Part shown: in pieces, positions 1 through 9,563 of the stretch
Position numbering within the stretch: the stretch's first letter is position 1
How the letters are laid out: each line of letters starts with the position of its first letter
From: Branchinecta lynchi
Taxonomy: Eukaryota > Arthropoda > Branchiopoda > Anostraca > Branchinectidae
Length of the DNA: 64,000 bases
Direction of reading: 5' to 3'
Assembly: GCA_023053575.1 (NCBI GenBank)
Contig: JAKZAP010000013.1
Span: 19,563,689-19,627,688 of the forward strand
The notes under the pieces: generated by a model
Told to the model about the DNA's origin: nothing
What the model saw: only the letters and a program-made list of their open reading frames with translations
Database searches by the model: none
Made by a program: the position numbers and the translations under genes

Positions 1-1991
1 ACCAACGAAATTAGCTGCTTGATCAAGCAGAGTTAGTAAGTTAGTTCCAGTTAATGCAAGAACAAACCGATATGGTAATTCTTTCGTCCCGGCTTTCGTC
101 GATATGTACAATAAGAGTTAATGTTTCTTGTTTGTGTTATTTTTACAAGTGTAGTTTGATTTTGAATCTGTTGTAAAGAAACGCAAATCAGCGATGCTGC
201 CAAATTTTTCTATTAAACCTGTCTACTACTACTACTACTACTACTACTACAGAGGGACATACAACTGAGGACCCTTCTAGTACATAATGTTAGCTTAATG
301 ATGTAAGAGTGTAGTTCTATCATGAGATTTTACCTGGATTTTGTTTTTATTTTCAGACATTTTAAATTACCACCCAAAAACGGACGTTTCCGCGAGGTTC
401 AGCTTGTGAGCCTAGTGTGAGAAGACGGTACGAGTATGGTATGATTTAATGGCGCAATTCGAAGGTACAGGGCTGGGAGCTAAGTAGCTCTCAGCACAAA
501 CATCAAGCAGAAAGAAAAATATTTAGGTGGCATGTGGATAAAAGCAGGAAAAGACAACTAAAAACATGTTTTGCTGTTATCAAATCAGGTTGGCTGCTGT
601 TAGGATTTTGCAGAAAAAAGTTAAAGTTCTGTTCAGAACAGGTAGTCTAGGTACTGAATTTTAATTTAGATTAGGAATACCAAGTTTTCTGAATCAGGTG
701 CGAGCAAACTGTTTACCGCTATGTGATGGTAATGCGTGGAATTCTATCAAGAGTCCAGGTGGAGTACGTATTTATCCTCATAGTCATTCTTGTCAAGTGC
801 TAGGGGCTCTCGCATTTGAGGGGTTCATTGTTTTGTGGGAATCAGCTTCTTCAAACTTCGTCATCAAGAGTGCTTGTTTTGTTGGTAGTTTGTGCATAGA
901 AGTTCATGGGCTGCGAAGTTTTATTTCTTACTTTTCAGTTTTCCATATTAGCTTTTTATTTACATCTATATTTCCTTCGGGTTTTTCAGTAATACTTCTT
1001 TTGATTGTATCAACGAGTAACGGTTTCTCCCCTTTTCTGTGTCAAGTTCAAGTTCAAGTTCAAGTTTTTTTAATTTTACACAAAAATACAAATAGATGAC
1101 ACAAGCACTATGGAGAAAAACAATTCGAACATGCAGTGCTTGTTAAACTTCACTTCACTGTTCACTTCAATTAACTCCTTTAACAGAAACAACAGTAACT
1201 ATCACTAACAGTAACCTCACCGAGTCGAGAAGGAGTCGTAGCCCAAAAATTCGAAAACAGGATTTATAGAAAAGATGCTACGCGGGATTAAAAAAAAAAC
1301 AAAAAAAAAAACCAGAAAACTTTACTTGGAGGATAAATGCACTATCACTTGCACTATCAAATAGGATCATGTTAGAACTACAATAACTGAAATCAAACAG
1401 GGAAACAGTGAAACCTTACTTGGGCTGAAGTAACGGACCCCTGAATACCATCGCTTAGGGACGACGATATAAAACAAAAGAGTTAACAGCAGACCTACAG
1501 AATCCGATCGGCCAGTTTTATAGCACCCATTCACATAAACTTGATCTTATTTAATATTCCGTCCAAGATCCGACAAGAGACAGGCGTATAAGGCATTCCA
1601 ATTATACTGAATGAAACCCTTCAACAGAACACTTAGCAGTTATAATTTTGAATCATAAATGAAAAGACTAGATTAACAGGAGATTTGATAAAAAGCCCAC
1701 TAAGGTCTTGCTTTATATGGTTATGGAGGCCTAAGAGACGGAAAGAATTTGCTTCTGGGTCGGACTAATCTCCTTTTTACCGGATCAGGGATCCGATCTC
1801 GGAATCTAAAGGGCTGCACAAAAAAGTTTGGCGAACTGGTCATAATCAAGACTGCCAAATCAGTGAAATTGTTCGTGGAATCTAGGAAAAACTGCTGTTT
1901 TCTTGAAAAGATATCGAAAAAGGGGAAAAAAGGCGTTAAAACAGATCCTAATTCATTTATCTCTTGAAAGGAAAAAGAAAACAGCCTTAAA
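1..1991. other. Wnt5 intron 2 sequence, no gene recognised
   Basis: If the Wnt5 gene continues to lower coordinates, this is intron 2. It holds a CTA trinucleotide microsatellite (223-250) preceded by AT-rich sequence, which may be a LINE 3' tail, and a short AAGTTC hexamer run near 1,044-1,066. The open frames at 698-1099 and 1749-1967 show no recognisable domain and start with non-ATG codons. I see nothing else here. Confidence 0.5.
223..250. repeat. CTA trinucleotide microsatellite
   Basis: About nine CTA units in a row. The same unit ends a LINE-like 3' sequence at 45,239-45,256, so this too may mark a retrotransposon tail. Confidence 0.8.
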
Positions 1992-2160
1992 CAGGACCGT
2001 ATCCAGGGGGGGGGGGAGTAGTGGGTTCAACCCCCTCCCCCAAACACAAGAAATTAATAATTTTCTATAGGCCTTAACCCTGATCTATGTTTTTTTGTAC
2101 TTTTTAGTACGATTCGCGGGTACCCCTCCCCCCAGAATTAAATTCCTGGATATGGACCTG
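1992..2160 (-). mobile_element. CGTATCCAGG-family MITE (hAT-like), older copy
   Basis: This 169-bp element begins CAGGACCGTATCCAGG with a G-run and ends AAATTCCTGGATATGGACCTG, so its ends are inverted repeats. It matches the family at 15,149, 30,549 and 33,584 in reverse orientation, including the internal TTTGTACTTTTTAGT stretch. The flanks (1,984-1,991 and 2,161-2,168) do not match, so the target-site duplication is lost or this copy was rearranged. Confidence 0.7.
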
Positions 2161-2203
2161 CTCGCGGATAACAGTGGTTTCAGTAGAGGAGATGCATTAC
2201 AAA

Positions 2204-2567
2204 TATTCCTTCAGCCCAACCTGACTGCGAATCGTATTTGACGATGCAAAACGGATATGTCAGCTACATTTTAGCTATATTTCGGCCTGAAGAGGCCAAA
2301 TATATTACAGATCTAAGAAAAAAAATATGGCTCGAAATATAGCTCTAATAAAATGCAGCAATATAAAATGTAAATATAGCTCCAATAAAATGTAGATGAG
2401 GTATCCGTTTTGCATCTTCACAGACTGTTCAGTTGAGTTTTATTATACGATATTTCGGCCCTTCTAGGAAAGGGTACTCTTCAGGACCAAGCTAGAGAAG
2501 AACCTGCGATCCAATGTCGTCAACCACCGTCAAATATGGTTCGCAATCAGCTTGGGCTGAAGGAATA
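2204..2567. mobile_element. TIR element with about 40-bp inverted ends, fold-back type
   Basis: The ends are imperfect inverted repeats of about 40 bp: TATTCCTTCAGCCCAACCTG at the left and its complement GCTTGGGCTGAAGGAATA at the right. The interior holds a second inverted pair (CAAAACGGATATGTCAG at 2,247 against GGTATCCGTTTTGCATC at 2,400) and the phrase CGATATTTCGGCCCTTCT. That phrase recurs in fold-back repeats at 24.2, 58.9 and 59.3 kb. There is no coding capacity. It belongs to a broader family whose end reads AGCTTGGGCTGAAG. Confidence 0.65.
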
Positions 2568-2917
2568 CTTATGCGTCGTTAAATTAACATATCGAGGGTT
2601 TTTCTAAACCAGAAAAGCAGTCGGAACAGAACAAAAAGCGTCAATTTCGCTTGACAGTTCTCGAGTAGTGCTATGTTTTATTTTAAGGACACCTCCCACT
2701 ACATAGTTTGTAATCATTGTTATTTTAGATTTATCAAGTTGTTTAATGGAAGATCATGTCATTGTTACGTAATGATCAGCAAGTCACAACTCCATCGGCA
2801 TGCGTCACCACAGTTAAGGTTTTGATGACGAGTGTAGAATTATGGTTTCACCTCGGTGCCAGATTGCTAAATGTATACACAATTATAGTCCTAAGAATAA
2901 CCACGATTAAGGAAAGA

Positions 2918-3293
2918 TATATAACCAGGAGTTGGGACTCGCAGATTTCTTAGTCTCTTAGTCAGATTCAGTCTTAGTCAGTCTCAGCTGTGCTTGGAGG
3001 ATATTCAGTGATTGGAAATCGGGATGTAAATAATGTATGCCGAGTTCACCAATGAATGTAAGTGTGGTTTCTACAATAATGTTTACCGAATGTGGAACCT
3101 ACGACAAGCGGCCGAACTTCCCCCTCCACAGACACGAACCTTACCCTTCGAAGAATACCACTGGGAATACATTAGCTTCCGGATAATAGAGACAGGGTAT
3201 AGCAGAGACCCGACCGGAACCGCGTACCGAGACGCGTACCGCGACGTGTTTCTGTTACCCTGTCCTGGGATATTTAACTACTTTAAAAATTAG
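2918..3293 (+). promoter_or_regulatory. Possible TATA promoter followed by an 86-codon open frame
   Basis: TATATAA at 2,918-2,924 is followed at the usual distance by a pyrimidine-rich stretch with repeated CAGTCT/TCAGT motifs (about 2,945-2,985). An ATG-initiated frame runs 3,033-3,293. Its 3,100-3,250 part is GC-richer than the surroundings and rich in Arg, Pro and aromatic residues (MYAEFTNECKCGF at the start), with a small ACGCGTACCG duplication near 3,225. I do not recognise the protein. It could be a small gene nested in Wnt5 intron 2, or chance. Confidence 0.2.
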
Positions 3294-3413
3294 CTAAATT
3301 TTAAGCAAACTACGCTGCTTCGACTGTTTTTTGCCTCTTTCTACGTCCCTTCACTTGGATGAGAAACTTGGCAAAATTTGCATAACTGGTCTACTGACCA
3401 ATGAGCTATTCGA

Positions 3414-3787
3414 AAACACCGGCTGGGGGCAAGATACATCAGGAAAAGAGAACGAACGTGGCAAGTACCACAATTGGTGTAATACCATTAGAGGAGATAG
3501 GATACAATTAAAGTAAGTAAGTAAGTATATTTATAACCCACAAAATGTTTTACAACAGAAAAGTGTGGAGTAGAGATAAATAATGAAGTGTAGAATCTCG
3601 AAACACCGACTGGGGGCCCGATACGTCACGAAAAGAGAACGAACGTGGCAAGTACCACAATTGGTGTAATGCCATTAGAGGAGATAGGATACAATTAAAG
3701 TAAGTAAGTAAGCATATCTATAACCCACAAAATGTTTTACAATCGAAAAGTGTGGAGTAGAAATAAATAATGAAGTGTAGAATCTCG
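3414..3787. repeat. Tandem duplication, two 187-bp units
   Basis: Unit 1 (3,414-3,600) and unit 2 (3,601-3,787) both run from AAACACC through a TAAG microsatellite (GTAAGTAAGTAAG), then ATAACCCACAAAATG, to GTAGAATCTCG. They differ by scattered substitutions. The TAAG run next to an AT-rich block looks like a minus-strand LINE 3' tail. Single related copies lie at about 6,880-7,000 (reverse) and 22,840-23,060. Confidence 0.85.
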
Positions 3788-3917
3788 GAACGAGAATGGA
3801 TGGAAATACTGCTGAAGTAGACTGATTTAGTATCATGAGTGAAAAGGGTCCTTTAAGTGCTACTTTAGGAAAAGTGTCCAAAGTAGAACTTTTGTGCTTT
3901 CTGTGGCAACCTTAGTA

Positions 3918-4195
3918 AATAAAATAGAAAAACGAGATTTTCGGTTATTTTTCTTGATCAGCTAGTTACCCCTCCAAGATGATGTGCGAGGAATAAATAC
4001 AATTTCGGATTTTTGGCTACACTTACGACAAACCGTCCTCAGCGACGTTTTTTTTTTTTTTTTTTTTTCGCTGAGGACGGTTTACCGGAAGTGCAACCGA
4101 AATATCCGAAATTGTATTTATTCCTCGCACATCATCTTGGAGGGGTAACTAGCTGATCAAGAAAACCTCCGAAAATCTCGTTTTTCTAGTTTATT
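3918..4195. repeat. Fold-back inverted repeat, arms ~130 bp with poly-T spacer
   Basis: The left arm (3,918-4,049) and right arm (4,070-4,195) are near-perfect complements: AAACGAGATTTTCGG to GACAAACCGTCCTCAGCGA, then back. A T-run of about 22 separates them. The transcript of either strand would form a long hairpin. A single, unpaired half of the same repeat lies at about 36,005-36,130, so it is a dispersed family rather than a local accident. Confidence 0.8.
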
Positions 4196-4199
4196 TGAA

Positions 4200-5119
4200 A
4201 TGAATCTTCTGCTTTGCTTAAAACCTTATAACCCTTAGACCTTAGACCGTAGTTCTTCCATAGCCATTGGTGGTGCAAAGGGTATCGACAGGGCAACCCT
4301 GGTGATAACCATTAACTTATTTGTTAGTGGGTGGAAGCTCGTGTGTCTTAGCACTGTGAAATTCTGCAATTCGACTGAATTCTGCATTTAAAAACTCGAA
4401 AATCCTGAATTCAAACTGCATTCGAAAACTCCTATGCTTTCCATCGGGTTTTTTACCTGTCGCGGTAATGGCTTTCGCATTTTACCGGTCGCGGTGTTCG
4501 CCTTTGCGGTATTTGCTGGTGGTGGTAATGCCTTTGGTGAAGTTCCGCGTATTCGCGGTTATTGCATTCTCCACGTTCTTATGCTGGATTGACCGGATAC
4601 CAGTTAAAGGACAACTGACTAGACACGATGTGTGCACGATACAGTGGTTCATCGTTTCGAAAACACTCACCACGTGAAATTATTGATTTTCTTGTTACAA
4701 CTCGTCGACCTTTCCAGACTTCCCACTTTAAAAATTCGACACAAAATGTTTTAAAACTGTTGGTGCTGTGACAAAAAAAAAGAAAAAGGCCAAGCAAAGA
4801 AAAGGCGTGAGTTTGTGCTGAAAAACATCATTATGATGACCTACTCAAAATAGACCTGTTGGCTTATCAAGAAGAAGAAACAATGTAATGAACAAAATCT
4901 AAAATACAGTAAGCAAAAATAAAGAACAACATGAAAGGTGAACAATATGAAAGGTGAAGGAACTTTAATGCGTAAGTGACGTTGCATGGTAAGTTTAATT
5001 CGAAATACTAACGTCACTGTGATGAGGGGGGAAGGGCGACCCGTATACCAAGAAGTAAACGACTGGTAGAATTACCAAGATGCTACAAGAGAATGAAAAA
5101 AAAAACGAGATTCACTTAC
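4200..5119. other. Wnt5 intron 2, nothing recognised
   Basis: AT-rich sequence just downstream of the exon 2 donor. A short stretch at about 4,450-4,570 repeats the theme TTT(A/G)CGGT loosely (GTCGCGGTAATGG, GTCGCGGTGTTCG). The overlapping frames on both strands at 4,468-4,797 are shadows of each other without domain similarity. Confidence 0.4.
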
Positions 5120-5376
5120 CAATATTTAAAATCGGCCCAAAGACTGTCGAGTCTTCAACCGTGGAGCAATTCCACCTTCTATTCCTGAACTGCCACTGAC
5201 ACTCGGCTATACCTTGCCTCGCCCCCCTACCCACAAATCCCATATGGTCTTGGTATAACTGGCACAATTTAGACTGTCCGGGTGACAGTCCGGGAATCTG
5301 TGTACACAGGGGTTGCGCTCCAACCACGTACATTTGCGGATTCCTCCACACCTCGTATCCTTGTACACCAAGGTTC
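5120..5376 (-). CDS. Wnt5: Wnt5-type ligand, exon 2 (Wnt N-terminal core)
   Basis: This 257-nt internal exon encodes residues 50-136 of a Wnt protein, a lipid-modified secreted ligand for Frizzled/Ror/Ryk receptors. In order it shows [13 protein letters not shown], a [17 protein letters not shown] block, [20 protein letters not shown] (the Wnt family signature with conserved cysteines) and [16 protein letters not shown]. The VxGAQPLC, LYQDHM and ECQxQFRxRRWNCST blocks, with the TVFG segment ending in IG, place it in the Wnt5 subfamily. The acceptor TTTCAG lies directly before 5,376. The donor GTAAGT follows 5,120 and splits the Gly codon after one base, at the same IG position as a vertebrate WNT5A exon end. 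Later exons are not in the window and would lie below position 1. There are no stops or frameshifts, so the gene looks functional. Confidence 0.95.
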
Positions 5377-5681
5377 CTGAAACCAATAGACAATAATCAA
5401 TCAATGTACTTTTCCATGTACTTGATCCCCGCAGCATCCCTCAAACTCTTCGGGAGACCAAATCTACTTCTTAAAATATCGGTGTCACCTGCAAGATTAA
5501 TCCTTAATCGCCATTGTTGGTCTGTTTCGCCATGCTTTTCTCGCCTAAATGAAAAATATTCGATCGTTTTCTGCTCATAATTGACCAATACGCACGTCTG
5601 TTTCTTCCCGTAACAGCCTGAACATGACCCTTGTTCAAAGGGGTCAAAATATCGACAAATTTCCTGTTTTTACTCATTTTT

Positions 5682-6732
5682 GGGATCCCAAAACGTAAGC
5701 GGAGGGATACCTATGACATTGTAAAAGTTGTCCGTCTGTTAGCACGATAACTCTCGAAGGGAATGAGATATTTTGATGAAACTTGCTGTGAGGATTCTTT
5801 GGGTCAAAGGCTAGGTCAAGTTCGTAGATGGGCTTTGTAGCCCAACATTTAGGGGGGGGGGGGTCCAAATTAAGGGACAAACAAAATATTTTTAAACAGA
5901 TAATGTGAGAGTCAACTATGGTGAAGAAGACATGCTGAACACGAACATGCAAAACATTTTCTCGTCCGACAAGTAGTTCGGCCGGAATCCGGCAAAACCT
6001 AAAGCTGGTTAAAATAAAAGTTTCATTTGAAGTTGATTAAATGTTTGTTTAAGGGGTAAGAAAACATGCTGAACACGATGGTGAAAACTATTGTTTCGCC
6101 GAACAAGTAGTTTGTCCGGAATCCAGCAAAAACAGGAAAGTTGGCTAAAGTAAATGTTTCATTTGAAGTTGATTAAATGTTTGATTTAGGGGTAAGTAGA
6201 CATGCTGAACACTTATGTGAAAAGCACATAACCTTTCTAACCAGACAACTAGTTTGCCTGGAATCCGGCAAAACCGGAAAATTTGTTAAAAGTAAACGTT
6301 TTTATTTGAAGTTGATTAGAAATAGATTTAGGGGTAAGAAGAGACGCTGAGTGTGTATATGATAGCCATTTTTTAACCGGACATATAATTCGTTCGGAAT
6401 CCGGTTGTAGCCAGATTTTTTTTATAAGTTAAAGTTTTATTTGAAATTTATTAGATCTTCTGTATCGGGATAAGGAGATACGCTGAATTCGATTTTCTAT
6501 TTTGCTGGACAAGTAGCTCGCTTGGAAATCGGCCGAAACCGGAAATTTGGCAGAAGTAAAGCAGGAAGTTTCGGTCAATATCGTCAAAATAGATGCGGCT
6601 TACAGAGGTAAATCTGAACTTGGTTTTCTCTGATGAAAAGCCTGGCAAAAACTGGCTCTGGCGAGGACAGGACCCAGTTGTCTGGATCAAATATTAGATT
6701 TTGGGGATCCCATCGAAACCTTAGGTCTTGTT
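5682..6732 (+). mobile_element. Family A element, copy 1 (HINE/DINE-1-like)
   Basis: It begins GGGATCCCAAAACGTAAG and ends GGATCCCATCGAAACC...TCTTGTT. After a conserved 5' block (GGAGGGATACCTATGAC, GCACGATAACTCTCGAAGG, TTTAGGGG) come about five tandem monomers of ~135 bp. Each carries CCGGAATCCGG, ACAAGTAGTT and GGGGTAAGAAGACATGCTGA phrases in complement. No protein is encoded; frames inside are shadows of the repeats. Palindromic GGGATCCC near both ends, an internal minisatellite, and insertion in a T-rich site (see the copy at 23,649) recall Helentron-associated elements. The class is inferred. Confidence 0.75.
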
Positions 6733-7804
6733 AGGTCTCCCAAGTCAGCTTGGGCTGAAGAAAGCTTACCCATGCCGCTACAAAACACTTTTATTTTCCG
6801 TACACCGAACAGCAGAGGTATGCTTCGTTGTGACAGCAAAAGTTACTAATTTTGCTCTAATCCTATGCTCCTAAGAATATCGTTTTTGGTCTTCATTTTA
6901 CCAAACACGCATTGTCTCGCACTTATGATACTCATCCATTCTACTTCAGTAGTCTTTCCATCCATTCTCGTTCCCCAAATAATACAGTTCATAAGTGTAT
7001 CATATCTCTGTGATTATCACCCTTGTCACATTGGTTCTCTTCACGTGACGTAACAGGCTCCCGGTCATTGTTTCCGAGAAGATTATTGGTGAGAAGGCTA
7101 TAGTTTTGCAAATTTCGCCACGTTCATCATGGAAGGCAAGAGACATGGAAAAAGGTTAAAAAGACTACCGAAGCCTTGCGTAATTTGCTGTAAGCACAGC
7201 TATTTAAAGTAGTCAACTACCTCAGAACATCTTAGCAGAAACACTACGTTCAGGTTCAGGTTCTTTTTAATTCCAAACTAAACAACAAAATGTCTAGAGC
7301 CCGGCTGACAAATTCGTAATACACGGGATGGAGTAGTAATGCACGTAATGCACGTAGTGCGACCTGTCCTTTAACTAACGTTCAAGAATACATAGCTCTA
7401 CCGAGGGGTTACCCACTCCCCGGGAACTGCTGTATATCCTTTCCCGGCTGGCACCGACGGAAATCAGTGGTTTCAGCCCGATGTCGGCCATTAATTAGGC
7501 GATGCATCTTTCAAACGCTTCTAAACATACTTATTTTAAACTTCTAACATGTAGCACCCAGTGCCAGCACCGGCCGGGCTCCGCGGCACCGGGAACTTAC
7601 TGTACACTATAAGCGATAGTCGGCAACCCCTCGACCTCTACCATACACGTGAGAAAGCAAATTCGTATTTGAACTCGGCTCTCTTCATATGTTTAGCTAC
7701 GCAAAATAATTATTGTCTGCCTCCCTGAATGAGTACATGCTATCCTTGGCGTTTGTTTTACGACTTCTACAAAACAGAAGCAGAGAGAAAACTGGCCAAC
7801 GAAA
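6733..7804. other. Intron 1 sequence between family A copies
   Basis: The first ~40 bases include TCAGCTTGGGCTGAAG, the end motif of the fold-back family at 2,204. At 6,880-7,000 lies a reversed copy of the repeat seen at 3.4-3.9 and 22.9 kb. The rest is not recognised. Confidence 0.4.
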
Positions 7805-9563
7805 AACAAGACCTAAGGCTTCGATGGGATCCCAAAAATCTAATATTTGATCCAGAGAACTGGGTCTTGTCTTCGCCAGATCCAGTCTTCGCCAGGCTAA
7901 TCATTAGAGAAAACCAAGTTCAGATATACCTCCCATATCTATTTTGACGATACTGATCGAAACTTCCTGCTTTACTTCTGCCAAATTCCGATTTCGGCCG
8001 AATTCCGAGCGAACTACTTGTCAAGCAAGAAAAGGAAATTCAGAACCGAATTCACCGTACGGTATCTCCTTATTAGTAAAGCACATCTAATCAATTTCAA
8101 ATAAAACTTTAGCTTCTAAACAATAACGGTTACAACCGGATTCTGGTTGAATTATATGTCCGGTTAAAAAATGATTCTCATATACAGACTTAACTTCTCT
8201 TCTTACATCTAAATCTGTAATCTAATCAACTTCAAATAAAACTTATTACTTTAAAAAAAATCCGGTTTTGGCCGGATTCCGGGCAATTAGTTGTCCGGGA
8301 AGAAAATGCTTTTCACATAAGTGTTCAGCATGTCTGCTTACCCCTAAATCGAACATTTCATCAACTTCAAATCAACCTTTTACTTTTAACCAGCATTCCG
8401 GTTTTAGCCGGATTCTGGAAAAACTACTCGTCCGGCGAGAAAATAGTTTTCACCATCGTGTTCTGCATGTCTTCTAACAATAACGGTAACAACCGGATTC
8501 TGGATGAATCATATGTCCGGTTAAAAAATGATCGTCATATACAGACTCAGCTTCTCTTGTTACCCCTAAATCAGTAATCTAATCAAGTTCAAATAAAACT
8601 TATTACCTACTTTAAAAAAAAAACGGTTTTGGCCGGATTCTGGGCAAAATAGTTGTCCGGGAAGAAAATACTTTTCAGGTAAGTGTTCAGCATGTCTGCT
8701 TACCCCTAAATCGAACATTTAATCAACTTCAAATCAACCTTTTACTTTTAACCAGCTTTCCGGTTTTAGCCGGATTCTGGAAAAACTACTCGTCCGGCGA
8801 GAAAATGGTTTTCGTAATAACGGTTACAACCGGATTCTGGTTGAATTATATGTCCGGTTAAAAAATGATTCTCATATACAGACTTAACTTCTCTTCTTAC
8901 ATCTAAATCTGTAATCTAATCAACTTCAAATAAAACTTATTACTTTAAAAAAAAAATCCGGTTTTGGCCGGATTCCGGGCAATTAGTTGTCCGGGAAGAA
9001 AATACTTTTCAGGTAAGTGTTCAGCATGTCTGCTTACCCCTAAATCGAACATTTAATCAACTTCAAATCAACCTTTTACTTTTAACCAGCTTTCCGGTTT
9101 TAGCCGGATTCTGGAAAAACTACTCGTCCGGCGAGAAAATGGTTTTCACCATCGTGATCAGCATGTTTTCTTACCACTAAACTGAACATTTAATTAACTT
9201 CAAATGAAACTTTTACTCCTAACCAACTTTCCGGTTTTTGCCGGATTTCGGGCGAACTACTTGTCGGACGAGAAAATAGTTTGCATATTCGTGGTTAGCA
9301 TGTTTTCTTACCCCATAATCGACTATCACATTAGCTGTTTACAAATATTTTGTTTGACCCTTAATTTAAACCCCCTCCCCCACCCCTAAATGTAGGGCTA
9401 CAGAGCCATCTACGAACTTGACCTTACCCTTGACCAAAACAATCCTCATACCAAGTTTCATCAAAATATCTCATTCCCTTCGAGAGTTATCGTGCTAACA
9501 GACGGAAAGACGGACAACTTTTACGATGTCATAGGTATCCCTCCACTTACGTTTTCGGATCCC
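7805..9563 (-). mobile_element. Family A element, copy 2, with higher-order repeats
   Basis: Reverse-oriented and the longest copy (about 1.76 kb). It runs from AACAAGACCTAAGG...GATGGGATCCC to the ACGTTTTCGGATCCC end at 9,563. It holds about 11 minisatellite monomers (CCGGATTCTGG / TGTCCGG phrases). A block of about 345 bp starting near 8,124, 8,475 and 8,818 (AACGGTTACAACCGG...) is itself repeated, giving a higher-order array. No coding capacity. Confidence 0.75.

Noticed and set aside
698..1099. 133-codon open frame
   Set aside because: Starts at GTG, no recognised motif, low-complexity 3' end with QVQVQV from the hexamer run; typical of chance frames in AT-rich animal DNA.
7729..9389. Several frames with SNIxSTSNKTF and similar phrases
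   Set aside because: They are translations of the family A monomer and recur at 26-28, 31 and 35 kb only because the DNA repeats; no start or stop conservation.
5960..9400. CRISPR-like array of regular repeats
   Set aside because: Monomers are ~135 bp, diverged and contiguous without unique spacers, in a eukaryotic intron.
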